A DNA stretch of 64,000 bases from Marthasterias glacialis (taxonomy: Eukaryota > Echinodermata > Asteroidea > Forcipulatida > Asteriidae). Each line of letters starts with the position of its first letter. Position 1 is the stretch's first letter. Position numbers and translations under genes: made by a program. The notes beneath the pieces are model-generated. The model had not been told where the DNA came from. It ran no database searches and saw nothing but the letters and a program-made list of their open reading frames with translations. The stretch spans positions 14,761,214-14,825,213 of the forward strand of contig OU452233.1 of assembly GCA_911728455.2 (NCBI GenBank), read 5' to 3'. This document shows positions 36,101 to 48,662 of the stretch, piece by piece.

Positions 36101-37472
36101 GGTGATTTTAAGGCGGAAGATGGCCCTGGCTTGCCGGGAAAACCAGATTTTCGGATGTAGGACTATGGCAGCTAACTGCAGGTACAAGAAATTTCTCTCT
36201 AGCCCCATTATATCTGGAGTTATTGGCCGTGGCGCTGCCGACTTCTGTTTTCGGCATTTTTTTTGCTGCTTCGGTCCAGCACACACGTAGCGGCCTTGGC
36301 TATTGTTGACGTACACACAGCATGGCCGTATGAACTGGACATCCTCGGGGTGTCCTCACTCTGCGGTCCCTGGCATCCTCCCTGTTTACTCGGCAGCCCC
36401 AAGACCAACATTTTCGGAAAGCCCACGAACAGGGCTTTTTAACCGTGTCAGACTTGTCAGTTTCCCGCCAATACTTTGAGAGATAGAGCCGTTGCTAAGT
36501 CTTGTTTTCACTCTGTTACAGCTTCGTGTACAAAAGTGCCATTAGACAGGCGTTTGAAGCGCGTTCGGAGTATCCCCGCTCCCTGGTGATTTCAAGGCGG
36601 AAGATGGCCCTGGCTTGCCGGGAAAACCAGATTTTCGGATGCAGGACTATGGCAGCTAACTGCAGGTACAAGAAATTTCTCTCTAGCCGCATTATATCTG
36701 GAATTATTGGCCGTGGCGCTTCCGACTTCTGTTTTCGGCATTTTTTTTTTGCTGCTTCGGTCCAGCACACACGTAGCGGCCCTGGCTATTGTTGACGTAC
36801 ACACAGCATGGCCGTATGAACTGGACATCCTCGGGGTGTCCTCACTCTGCGGTCCCTGGCATCCTCCCTGTTTACTCAGCAGCCCCAAGGCCAACATTTT
36901 CGGAAAGCCCATGAACAGGGCTTTCCAACCGTGTCAGACTTGTCAGTTTCCCGCCAATACTTTGGAAGATAGAGCCGTTGCTAAGTCTTGTTTTCACTCT
37001 GTTACAGCTTCGTGTACAAAAGTGCCATTAGACAGGCGTTTGAAGCGCATTCGGAGCATCCCCGCTCCCTGGTGATTTCAAGGCAGAAGATGGCCCTGGC
37101 TGGCCGGGAAAACCAGATTTTCGGATGCAGGACTATGGCAGCTAACTGCAGGTACAAGAAATTTCTCTCTAGCCCCATTATATCTGGAGTTATTGGCCGT
37201 GGCGCTGCCGACTTCTGTTTTCGGCATTTTTTTTTGCTGCTTCGGTCCAGCACACACGTAGCGGCCTTGGCTATTGTTAACGTACACACAGCATGGCCGT
37301 ATGAACTGGACATCCTCGGGGTGTCCTCACTCCGCGGTCCCTGGCATCCTCCCTGTTTATTCGGCATCCCCAAGACCAACATTTTCGGATAGCCCATGAA
37401 CAGGGCTCTCCAACCGTGTCAGACTTGTCAGTTTCCCGCCAATACTTTGGGAGATAGAGCCGTTGCTAAGTC
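33106..37472 (+). repeat. Trimer HOR, copies III-V in tandem
   Basis: Units 33106/33590/34076, 34563/35047/35533 and 36018/36502/36988 form three tandem trimers of 1,457, 1,455 and 1,455 bp. Copies IV and V share features absent from III: gcgcatttggagcatcc at the start of the first monomer, and a third monomer with attggccgtgg, a nine-T tract and attgttaacgtac in place of attgactgtgg and catatattttttgc. IV and V look nearly identical (differences near 34953 and 35101), so they are probably the most recent duplication. Confidence 0.9.
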
Positions 37473-39420
37473 TTGCTTTCACTCTGTTACAGCTTCGTTT
37501 ACAAAAGTGCCATTAGACAGGCGTTTGAAGCGCATTCGGAGCATCCCCGCTCCCTGGTGATTTCAAGGCGGAAAATGGCCCTGGCTTGCCGGGAAAACCC
37601 GATTTTCGGATGCAGGACTATGGCAGCTAACTGCAGGTACAAGAAATTTCTCTCTAGCCCCATTATATCTGGAGTTATTGGCCGTGGCGCTGCCGACTTC
37701 TGTTTTCGGCATTTTTTTTTTTGCTGCTTCGGTCCAGCACACACGTAGCGGCCTTGGCTATTGTTGACGTACACACAGCATGGCCGTATGAACTGGACAT
37801 CCTCGGGGTGTCCTCACTCTGCGGTCCCTGCCATCCTCCCTGTTTACTCGGCATCCCCAAGACCAACATTTTCGGAAAGCCCATGAACAGGGCTTTCCAA
37901 CCGTGTCAGACTTGTCAGTTTCCCGCCAATACTTTGGGAGATAGAGCCGTTGCTAAGTCTTGTTTTCACTCTGTTACAGCTTCGTGTACAAAAGTGCCAT
38001 TAGACAGGCGTTTGAAGCGCATTCGGAGCATCCCCGCTTCCTGGTAATTTCAAGGCAGAAGATGGCCCTGGCTGGCCGGGAAAACCAGATTTTCGGATGC
38101 AGGACTATGGCAGCTAACTGCAGGTACAAGAAATTTCTCTGTAGCCCCATTATATCTGGAGTTATTGACTGTGGCGCTGCCGACTTCTGTTTTCGGCATA
38201 TATTTTTTGCTGGCTTCGGTCCAGCACACACGTAGCGGCCTTGGCTATTGTTGACGTACACACAGCATGGCCGTATGAACTGGACATCCTCGGGGTGTCC
38301 TTACTCCGGGGTCCCTGGCATCCTCCCTGTTTATCCGGCAGCCCCAAGACCGACATTTTCGGATAGCCCATGAACAGGGCTTTCCAACCGTGTCAGACTT
38401 GTCAGTTTCTCGCCAATACTTTGGGAGATAGAGCCGTTGCTAAGTCTTGTTTTCACTCTGTTACTGCTTCGTGTACAAAAGTGAAATTAGACAGGCGTTT
38501 GAAGTGCATTCGGAGCATCCCCGCTCCCTGGTGATTTCAAGGCGAAAGATGGCCCTGGCTGGCCGGGAAAACCAGATTTTCGGATGCAGGACTATGGCAG
38601 CTAACTGCAGGTTCAAGAAATTTCTCTGTAGCCCCATTATATCTGGAGTTATTGGCCGTGGCGCTTCCAACTTCTGTTTTCGGCATTTATTTTTTGCTGG
38701 CTTCGGTCCAGCACACACGTAGCGGCCTTGGCTATTGTTGACGTACACACAGCATGGCCTTATGAAATGGACATCCTCGGGGTGTCCTCACTCCGCGGTC
38801 CCAGGCATCCTCCCTGTTTATTCGGCATCCCCAAGACCAACATTTTCGGAAAGCCCATGAACAGGGCTTTTCAACCGTGTCAGACTTGTCAGTTTCCCGC
38901 CAATACTTTGGGAGATAGAGCCGTTGCTAAGTCTTGTTTTCACTCTGTTACAGCTTCGTGTACAAAAGTGCCATTAGACAGGCGTTTGAAGCGCATTCGG
39001 AGCATCCCCGCTCCCTGGTGATTTGAAGGCGGAAGATGGCCCTGGCTGGCCGGGAAAACCCGATTTTCGGATGCAGGACTATGGCAGCTAACTGCAGGTA
39101 CAAGAAATTTCTCTCTAGCCCCATTATATCTGGAGGTATTGGTCGTGGCGCTGCCGACTTCTGTTTTCGGCATTTCTTTTTTGCTGGCTTCGGTCCAGCA
39201 CACACGTAGCGGCCTTGGCTTTTGTTGACGTACACACAGCATGGCCGTATGAACTGGACATCCTCGGGGTGTCCTTACTCCGGGGTCCCTGGCATCCTCC
39301 CTGTTTACTCGGCATCCCTAAGACCAACATTTTCGGAAAGCCCATGAACAGGGCTTTCCAACCGTGTCAGACTTGTCAGTTTCCCGCCAATACTTTGGGA
39401 GATAGAGCCGTTGCTAAGTC
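37473..39420 (+). repeat. Four monomers, including a distant match to 14051-15023
   Basis: Units 37473, 37960, 38447 and 38934. Unit 37473 resembles 20855 (cttcgtttacaaaag, ggcggaaaatgg, ctgccatcc). Units 38447 and 38934 share with 14051 and 14538 the rare ttctcgcc, ctgttactg, gtgaaattag, gaagtgcatt, gcttccaac, cttttcaaccg and ggcttttgttgacg variants. Similarity covers about 14005-14905 against 38405-39305. Unit 38934 has a private change, tcaagg to tgaagg, near 39024. Confidence 0.86.
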
Positions 39421-42400
39421 TTGTTTTCACTCTGTTACAGCTTCGTGTACAAAAGTGCCATTAGACAGGCGTTTGAAGCGCATTCGGAGCATCCCCGCTC
39501 CCTGGTGATTTCAAGGCGGAAGATGGCCCTGGCTTGCCGGGAAAACCCGATTTTCGGATGCAGGACTATGGCAGCTAACTGCAGGTACAAGAAATTTCTG
39601 TCTAGCCCCATTATATCTGGAGTTATTGGTCGTGGCGCTGCCGACTTCTGTTTTCGGCATTTTTTTTTTGCTGGCTTCGGTCCAGCACACACGTAGCGGC
39701 CTTGGCTATTGTTGACGTACACACAGCATGGCCGTATGAACTGGACATCATCGGGGTGTCCTTACTCCGGGGTCCCTGGCATCCTCCCTGTTCATCCGGC
39801 AGCCCCAAGACCAACATTTTCGGATAGCCCATGAACAGGGCTTTCTAACCGTGTCAGACTTGTCAGTTTCCCGCCAATACTTTGGGAGATAGAGACGTTG
39901 CTAAGTCTTGTTTTCACTCTGTTACAGCTTCGTGTACAAAAGTGCCATTAGACAGGCGTTTGAAGCGCATTCGGAGCAACCCCGCTCCCTGGTGATTTTA
40001 AGGCGGAAGATGGCCCTGGCTTGCCGGGAAAACCAGATTTTCGGATGCAGGACTATGGCAGCAACTGCAGGTACAAGAAATTTCTCTCTAGCCCCATTAT
40101 ATCTGGAGTTATTGGCCGTGGCGCTGCCGACTTCTGTTTTGGGCATTTTTTTTTTGCTGGTTTCGGTCCAGCACACACGTAGCGGCCTTGGCTATTGTTG
40201 ACGTACACACAGCATGGCCGTATGAACTGGACATCATCGGGGTGTCCTTACTCCGGGGTCCCTGGCATCCTCCCTGTTTATCCGGCAGCCCCAAGACCAA
40301 CATTTTCGGATAGCCCATGAACAGGGCTTTCTAACCGTGTCAGACTTGTCAGTTTCCCGCCAATACTTTGGGAGATAGAGCCGTTGCTAAGTCTTGTTTT
40401 CACTCTGTTACAGCTTCGTGTACAAAAGTGTCATTAGACAGGCGTTTGAAGCGCATTCGGAGCAACCCCGCTCCCTGGTGATTTTAAGGCGGAAGATGGC
40501 CCTGGCTTGCCGGGAAAACCCGATTTTCGGATGCAGGACTATGGCAGCTAACTGCAGGTACAAGAAATTTCTGTCTAGCCCCATTATATCTGGAGTTATT
40601 GGCCGTGGCGCTGCCGACTTCTGTTTTCGGCATTTTTTTTTTGCTGGCTTCGGTCCAGCACACACGTAGCGGCCGTGGCTATTGTTGACGTACACACAGC
40701 ATGGCCGTATGAACTGGACATCATCGGGGTGTCCTCACTCCGCGGTCCGTGGCATCCTCCCTGTTTATTCGGCATCCCCAAGACCAACATTTTCGGATAG
40801 CCCATGAACAGGGCTTTCCAACCGTGTTAGACTTGTCAGTTTCCCGCCAATACATTGGGATATAGAGCCGTTGCTAAGTCTTGTTTTACCTCTGTTACAG
40901 CTTCGTGTACAAAAGTGCCATTAGACAGGCGTTTGAAGCGCATTCGGAGCATCCCCGCTCCTTGGTGATTTCAAGGCAGAAGATGGCCCTTGCTGGCCGG
41001 GAAAACCAGATTTTCGGATGCAGGACTATGGCAGCTAACTGCAGGTACAAGAAATTTCTCTGTAGCCCCATTATATCTGGAGTTATTGGCCGTGGCGCTG
41101 CCGACTTCTGTTTTCGGCATTTATTTTTTGCTGGCTTCGGTCCAGCACACACGTAGCGGCCTTGGCTATTGTTGACGTACACACAGCATGGCCGTATGAA
41201 CTGGACATCATCGGGGTGTCCTTACTCCGGGGTCCCTGGCATCCTCCCTGTTTATCCGGCAGCCCCAAGACCAACATTTTCGGATAGCCCATGAACAGGG
41301 CTTTCTAACCGTGTCAGACTTGTCAGTTTCCCGCCAATACTTTGGGAGATAGAGCCGTTGCTAAGTCTTGTTTTCACTCTGTTACAGCTTCGTGTACAAA
41401 AGTGCCATTAGACAGGCGTTTGAAGCGCATTCGGAGCAACCCCGCTCCCTGGTGATTTTAAGGCAGAAGATGGCCCTGGCTGGCCGGGAAAACCAGATTT
41501 TCGGATGCAGGACTATGGCAGCTAACTGCAGGTACAAGAAATTTCTCTCTAGCCCCATTATATCTGGAGTTATTGGCCGTGGCGCTGCCGACTTCTGTTT
41601 TCGGCATTTATTTTTTGCTGGCTTCGGTCCAGCACACACGTAGCGGCCTTGGCTATTGTTGACGTACACACAGCATGGCCGTATGAACTGGACATCATCG
41701 GGGTGTCCTTACTCCGGGGTCCCTGGCATCCTCCCTGTTTATTCGGCAGCCCCAAGACCAACATTTTCGGAAAGCCCATGAACAGGGCTTTTCAACCGTG
41801 TCAGACTTGTCAGTTTCCCGCCAATACTTTGGGAGATAGAGCCGTTGCTAAGTCTTGTTTTCACTCTGTTACAGCTTCGTGTACAAAAGTGCCATTAGAC
41901 AGGCGTTTGAAGTGCATTCGGAGCATCCCCGCTCCCTGGTGATTTCAAGGCGACAGATGGCCCTGGCTTGCCGGGAAAACCCGATTTGCGGATGCAGGAC
42001 TATGGCAGCTAACTGCAGGTACAAGAAATTTCTGTCTAGCCCCATTATATCTGGAGTTATTGGTCGTGGCGCTGCCGACTTCTGTTTTCGGCATTTTTTT
42101 TGCTGCTTCGGTCCAGCACACACGTAGCGGCCTTGGCTATTGTTGACGTACACACAGCATGGCCGTATGAACTGGACATCCTCGGGGTGTCCTCACTCTG
42201 CGGTCCCTGCCATCCTCCCTGTTTACTCGGCATCCCCAAGACCAACATTTTCGGAAAGCCCATGAACAGGGCTTTCCAACCGTGTCAGACTTGTCAGTTT
42301 CCCGCCAATACTTTGGGAGATAGAGCCGTTGCTAAGTCTTGTTTTCACTCTGTTACAGCTTCGTGTACAAAAGTGCCATTAGACAGGCGTTTGAAGCGCA

Positions 42401-43312
42401 TTCGGAGCATCCCCGCTCCCTGGTGATTTCAAGGCAGAAGATGGCCCTGGCTTGCCGGGAAAACCCGATTTTCGGATGCAGGACTATGGCAGCTAACTGC
42501 AGGTGCAAGAAATTTCTCTCTAGCCCCATTATATCTGGAGTTATTGGCCGTGGCGCTGCCGACTTCTGTTTTCGGCATTTATTTTTTGCTGGCTTCGGTC
42601 CAGCACACACGTAGCTGCCTTGGCTATTGTTGACGTACACACAGCATGGCCGTATGAACTGGACATCATCGGGGTGTCCTTACTCCGGGGTCCCTGGCAT
42701 CCTCCCTGTTTATCCGGCAGCCCCAAGACCAACATTTTCGGAAAGCCCATGAACAGGGCTTTCCAACCGTGTCAGACTTGTCAGTTTCCCGCCAATACTT
42801 TGGGAGATAGAGCCGTTGCTAAGTCTTGTTTTCACTCTGTTACAGCTTCGTGTACAAAAGTGCCATTAGACAGGCGTTTGAAGTGCATTCGGATCATCCC
42901 CGCTCCCTGGTGATTTCAAGGCGAAAGATGGCCCTGGCTTGCCGGGAAAACCAGATTTTCGGATGCAGGACTATGGCAGCTAACTGCAGGTACAAGAAAT
43001 TTCTCTGTAGCCCCATTATATCTGGAGTTATTGGCCGTGGCGCTGCCGACTTCTGTTTTGGGCATTTCTTTTTTGCTGGCTTAGGTCCAGCACACACGTA
43101 GCGGCCTTGGCTATTGTTGACGTACACACAGCATGGCCGTATGAACTGGACATCCTCGGGGTGTCCTCACTCCGCGGTCCCTGGCATCCTCCCTGTTTAT
43201 TCGGCATCCCCAAGACCAACATTTTCGGATAGCCCATGAACAGGGCTCTCCAACCGTGTCAGACTTGTCAGTTTCCCGCCAATACTTTGGGAGATAGAGC
43301 CGTTGCTAAGTC
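39421..43312 (+). repeat. Eight mixed monomers
   Basis: Units start at 39421, 39908, 40394, 40881, 41368, 41855, 42339 and 42826. Unit 39908 lost a T near 40062 (ggcagcaactgc). Unit 40394 ends in a mosaic boundary: cttgtcagtttcccgcc of the common type joined to aatacattgggatatag of the rarer type, near 40830-40865. The pair 42339/42826 resembles 45743/46231 (ctgcaggtgcaag in the first unit, gaagtgcatt with ggcgaaag in the second). Confidence 0.83.
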
Positions 43313-46300
43313 TTGCTTTCACTCTGTTACAGCTTCGTGTACAAAAGTGCCATTAGACAGGCGTTTGAAGCGCATTCGGAGCATCCCCGCTCCCTGGTGA
43401 TTTCAAGCCGGAAAATGGCCCTGGCTTGCAGGGAAAACCAGATTTTCGGATGCAGGACTATGGCAGCTAACTGCAGGTACATTAAATTTCTCTCTAGCCC
43501 CATTATATCTGGAGTTATTGGCCGTGGCGCTGCCGACTTCTGTTTTCGGCATTTATTTTTTGCTGGCTTCGGTCCAGCACACATGTAGCTGCCTTGGCTA
43601 TTGTTGACGTACACACAGCATGGCCGTATGAACTGGACATCCTCGGGGTGTCTTTACTCAGCGGTCCCTGGCATCCTCCCTGTTTATCCGGCAGCCCCAA
43701 GACCAACATTTTCGGATAGCCCATGAACAGGGCTTTCTAACCGTGTCAGACTTGTCAGTTTCCCGCCAATACTTTGGGAGATAGAGCCGTTGCTAAGTCT
43801 TGTTTTCACTCTGTTACAGCTTCGTGTACAAAAGTGCCATTAGACAGGCGTTTGAAGTGCATTCGGAGCAACCCCGCTCCCTGGTGATTTTAAAGCGGAA
43901 GATGGCCCTGGCTTGCCGGGAAAACCAGATTTTCGGATGCAGGACTATGGCAGCTAACTGCAGGTACAAGAAATTTCTCTCTAGCCCCATTATATCTGGA
44001 GTTATTGGCCGTGGCGCTGCCGACTTCTGTTTTCGGCATTTTTTTTTGCTGGACTCGGTCCACCACACACGTAGCGGCCTTGGCTATTGTTGACGTACAA
44101 ACAGCATGGCCGTATGAACTGGAAATCCTCGGGGTGTCCTCACTCCGCGGTCCCTGGCATCCTCCCTGTTTATTCGGCATCCCCAAGACCAACATTTTCG
44201 GAAAGCCCATGAACAAGGCTTTTCAGCCGTGTCAAACTTGTCAGTTTCCCGCCAATGCTTTGGGAGATAGAGCCGTTGCTAAGTCTTGTTTTCACTCTGT
44301 TACAGCTTCGTGTACAAAAGTGCCATTAGACAGGCGTTTGAAGCGCATTCGGAGCATCCCCGCTCCCTGGTGATTTCAAGGCGGAAGATGGCCCTGGCTG
44401 GCCGGGAAAACCCGATTTTCGGATGCAGGACTATGGCAGCTAACTGCAGGTACAAGAAATTTCTGTCTAGCACCATTATATCTGGAGTTATTGGTCGTGG
44501 CGCTGCCGACTTCTGTTTTTGGCATTTTTTTTTGCTGGCTTCGGTCCAGCACACACGTAGCGGCCTTGGCTATTGTTGACGTACACACAGCATGGCAGTA
44601 TGAACTGGACATCCTCGGGGTGTCCTCACTCCGCGGTCCCTGGCATCCTCCCTGTTTATTCGGCAGCCCCAAGACCAACATTTTCGGATAGCCCATGAAC
44701 AGGGCTTTCTAACCGTGTCAGACTTGTCAGTTTCCCGCCAATACTTTGGGAGATAGAGCCGTTGCTAAGTCTTGTTTTCACTCTGTTACAGCTTCGTGTA
44801 CAAAAGTGCCATTAGACAGGCGTTTGAAGCCCATTCGGAGCAACCCCGCTCCCTGGTGATTTTAAGGCGGAAGATGGCCCTGGCTTGCCGGGAAAACCAG
44901 ATTTTCGGATGCAGGACTATGGCAGCTAACTGCAGGTACAAGAAATTTCTCTCTAGCCCCATTATATCTGGAGTTATTGGCCGTGGCGCTGCCGACTTCT
45001 GTTTTCGGCATTTTTTTTTGCTGGCTTCGGTCCAGCACACACGTAGCGGCCTTGGCTATTGTTGACGTACACACAGCATGGCCGTATGAACTGGACATCC
45101 TAGGGGTGTCCTCACTCCGCGGTCACTGGCATCCTCCCTGTTTATCCGGCAGCCACAATACCGACATTTTCGGATAGCCCATGAACAGGGCTTTCCAACC
45201 GTGTCAGACTTATCGGTTTCCCGCCAATACATTGGGATATAGAGCCGTTGCTAAGTCTTGTTTTACCTCTGTTACAGCTTCGTGTACAAAAGTGCCATTA
45301 GACAGGCGTTTGAAGCGCATTCGGAGCATCCCCGCTCCCTGGTGATTTCAAGGCAGAAGATGGCCCTGGCTTGCCGGGAAAACCAGATTTTCGGATGCAG
45401 GACTATGGCAGCTAACTGCAGGTACAAGAAATTTCTCTCTAGCCCCATTATATCTGGAGTTATTGGCCGTGGCGCTTCCGACTTCTGTTTTCGGCATTTT
45501 TTTTTGCTGCTTCGGTCCAGCACACACGTAGCGGCCTTGGCTATTGTTCACGTACACACAGCATGGCCGTATGAACTGGACATCCTCGGGGTGTCCTCAC
45601 TCTGTGGTCCCTGGCATCCTCCCTGTTTATTCGGCAGCCCCAAGACCAACATTTTCGGAAAGCCCATGAACAGGGCTTTCCAACCGTGTCAGACTTGTCA
45701 GTTTCCCGCCAATACTTTGGGAGATAGAGCCGTTGCTAAGTCTTGTTTTCACTCTGTTACAGCTTCGTGTACAAAAGTGCCATTAGACAGGCGTTTGAAG
45801 CGCATTCGGAGCATCCCCGCTCCCTGGTGATTTCAAGGCAGAAGATGGCCCTGGCTTGCCGGGAAAACCAGATTTTCGGATGCAGGACTATGGCAGCTAA
45901 CTGCAGGTGCAAGAAATTTTGTCTGTAGCCCCATTATATCTGGAGTTATTGGCCGTGGCGCTGCCGACTTCTGTTTTCGGCATTTTTTTTAAGCTGGCTT
46001 CGGTCCAGCACACACGTAGCGGCCTTGGCTATTGTTGACGTACACACAGCATGGCCGTATGAACTGGACATCATCGGAGTGTCCTTACTCCGGGGTCCCT
46101 GGCATCCTCCCTGTTTATCCGGCAGCCCCAAGACCAACATTTTCGGAAAGCCCATGAACAGGGCTTTTCAACTGTGTCAGACTTGTCAGTTTCCCGCCAA
46201 TACTTTGGGAGATAGAGCCGTTGCTAAGTCTTGTTTTCACTCTGTTACAGCTTCGTGTACAAAAGTGCCATTAGACAGGCGTTTGAAGTGCATTCGGAGC

Positions 46301-47690
46301 ATCCTCGCTCCCTGGTGATTTCAAGGCGAAAGATGGCCCTGGCTGGCCGGGAAAACCAGATTTTCGGTTGCAGGACTATGGCAGCTAACTGCAGGTACAA
46401 GAAATTTCTCTCTAGCCCCATTATATCTGGAGTTATTGGCCGTGGCGCTTCCGACTTCTGTTTTCGGCATTTATTTTTTGCTGGCTTCGGTCCAGCACAC
46501 ACGTAGCGGCCTTGGCTATTGTTGACGTACACACAGCATGGCCGTATGAACTGGACATCCTCGGGGTGTCCTCACTCCGCGGTCCCTGGCATCCTCCCTG
46601 TTTATTCGGCATCCCAAAGACCAACATTTTCGGAAAGCCCATGAACAGGGCTTTCCAACCGTGTCAGACTTGTCAGTTTCCCGCCAATACTTTGGGAGAT
46701 AGAGCCGTTGCTAAGTCTTGTTTTCACTCTGTTACAGCTTCGTGTACAAAAGTGCCATTAGACAGGCGTTTGAAGCGCATTCGGAGCATCCCCGCTCCCT
46801 GGTGATTTCAAGGCAGAAGATGGCCCTGGCTGGCCGGGAAAACCAGATTTTCGGATGCAGGACTATGGCAGCTAACTGCAGGTACAAGAAACTTCTCTGT
46901 AGCCTCATTATATCTGGAGTTATTGGCCGTGGCGCTGCCGACTTCTGTTTTCGGCATTTATTTTTTGCTGGCTTCGGTCCAGCACACACGTAGCGGCCTT
47001 GGCTATTGTTGACGTACACACAGCATAGCCGTATGAACTGGACATCATCGGGGTGTCCTTACTCCGGGGTCCCTGGCATCCTCCCTGTTTATCCGGCAGC
47101 CCCAAGACCAACATTTTCGGAAAGCCCATGAACAGGGCTTTCTAACCGTGTCAGACTTGTCAGTTTCCCGCCAATACTTTGGGAGATAGAGCCGTTGCTA
47201 AGTCTTGTTTTCACTCTGTTACAGCTTCGTGTACAAAAGTGCCATTAGACAGGCGTTTGAAGCGAATTCGGAGCATCCCCACTCCCTGGTGATTTCATGG
47301 CGGAAGATGGCCCTGGCTTGCCGGGAAAACCCGATTTTCGGATGCAGGACTATGGCAGCTAACTGCAGGTACAAGAAATTTCTCTCTAGCCCCATTATAT
47401 CTGGAGTTATTGGCCGTGGCGCTGCCGACTTCTGTTTTCGGCATTTTTTTTTTGCTGCTTCGGTCCAGCACACATGTAGCGGCCTTGGCTATTGTTGACG
47501 TACACACAGCATGGCCGTATGAACTGGACATCCTCGGGGTGTCCTCACTCCGCGGTCCCTGGCATCCTCCCTGTTTATTCGGCATCCCCAAGACCAACAT
47601 TTTCGGATAGCCCATGAACAGGGCTCTCCAACCGTGTCAGACTTGTCAGTTTCCCGCCAATACTTTGGGAGATAGAGCCGTTGCTAAGTC
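43313..47690 (+). repeat. Nine mixed monomers
   Basis: Units start at 43313, 43800, 44286, 44772, 45258, 45743, 46231, 46718 and 47205. They carry more private changes than elsewhere: gtacattaaattt near 43480, gctggactcggtccacc near 44047-44063, gcagccacaataccg near 45151, and two unusual changes in 45743 (aaattttgtctgtag near 45915 and tttttttaagctgg near 45985). Unit 45743 is 488 bp. The 44772/45258 boundary has the cttatcggtttcccgcc and ttgttttacctc variant. Confidence 0.83.
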
Positions 47691-48662
47691 TTGCTTTCAC
47701 TCTGTTACAGCTTCGTTTACAAAAGTGCCATTAGACAGGCGTTTGAAGCGCATTCGGAGCATCCCCGCTCCCTGGTGATTTCAAGGCGGAAGATGGCCCT
47801 GGCTGGCCGGGAAAACTTGATTTGCGGATGCAGGACTATGGCAGCTAACTGCAGGTACAAGAAATTTCTCTCTAGCCCCATTATATCTGGAGTTATTGGC
47901 CGTGGCGCTGCCGACTTCTGTTTTCGGCATTTTTTTTTTGCTGCTTCGGTCCAGCACACACGTAGCGGCCTTGGCTATTGTTGACGTACACACAGCATGG
48001 CCGTATGAACTGGACATCCTCGGGGTGTCCTCACTCTGCGGTCCCTGCCATCCTTCCTGTTTACTCGGCATCCCCAAGACCAACATTTTCGGAAAGCCCA
48101 TGAACAGGGCTTTCCAACCGTGTCAGACTTGTCAGTTTCCCGCCAATACTTTGGGAGATAGAGCCGTTGCTAAGTCTTGTTTTCACTCTGTTACAGCTTC
48201 GTGTACAAAAGTGCCATTAGACAGGCGTTTGAAGCGCATTCGGAGCATCCCCGCTCCCTGGTGATTTCAAGGCAGAAGATGGCCCTGGCTTGCCGGGAAA
48301 ACCAGATTTGCGGATGCAGGACTATGGCAGCTAACTGCAGGTACAAGAAATTTCTCTGTAGCCCCATTATATCTGGAGTTATTGGCCGTGGCGCTGCCGA
48401 CTTCTGTTTTCGGCATTTTTTTTTTGCTGCTTCGGTCCAGCACACACGTAGCGGCCTTGGCTATTGTTGACGTACACACAGCATGGCCGTATGAACTGGA
48501 CATCCTCGGGGTGTCCTCACTCTGCGGTCCCTGCCATCCTCCCTGTTTACTCGGCATCCCCAAGACCAACATTGTCGGAAAGCCCATGAACAGGGCTTTC
48601 CAACCGTGTCAGACTTGTCAGTTTCCCGCCAATACTTTGGGAGATAGAGCCGTTGCTAAGTC
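47691..48662 (+). repeat. Two related monomers (ctgccatcc subtype)
   Basis: Units 47691 and 48177 (486 bp each) share gatttgcgg, ctctgcggtccctgccatcc and tactcggcatcccc with a ten-T tract. They differ in ggcggaag with aaacttgat against ggcagaag with aaaccagat, and in acattttcgg against acattgtcgg near 48573. They look like a diverged tandem monomer duplication. Confidence 0.82.
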
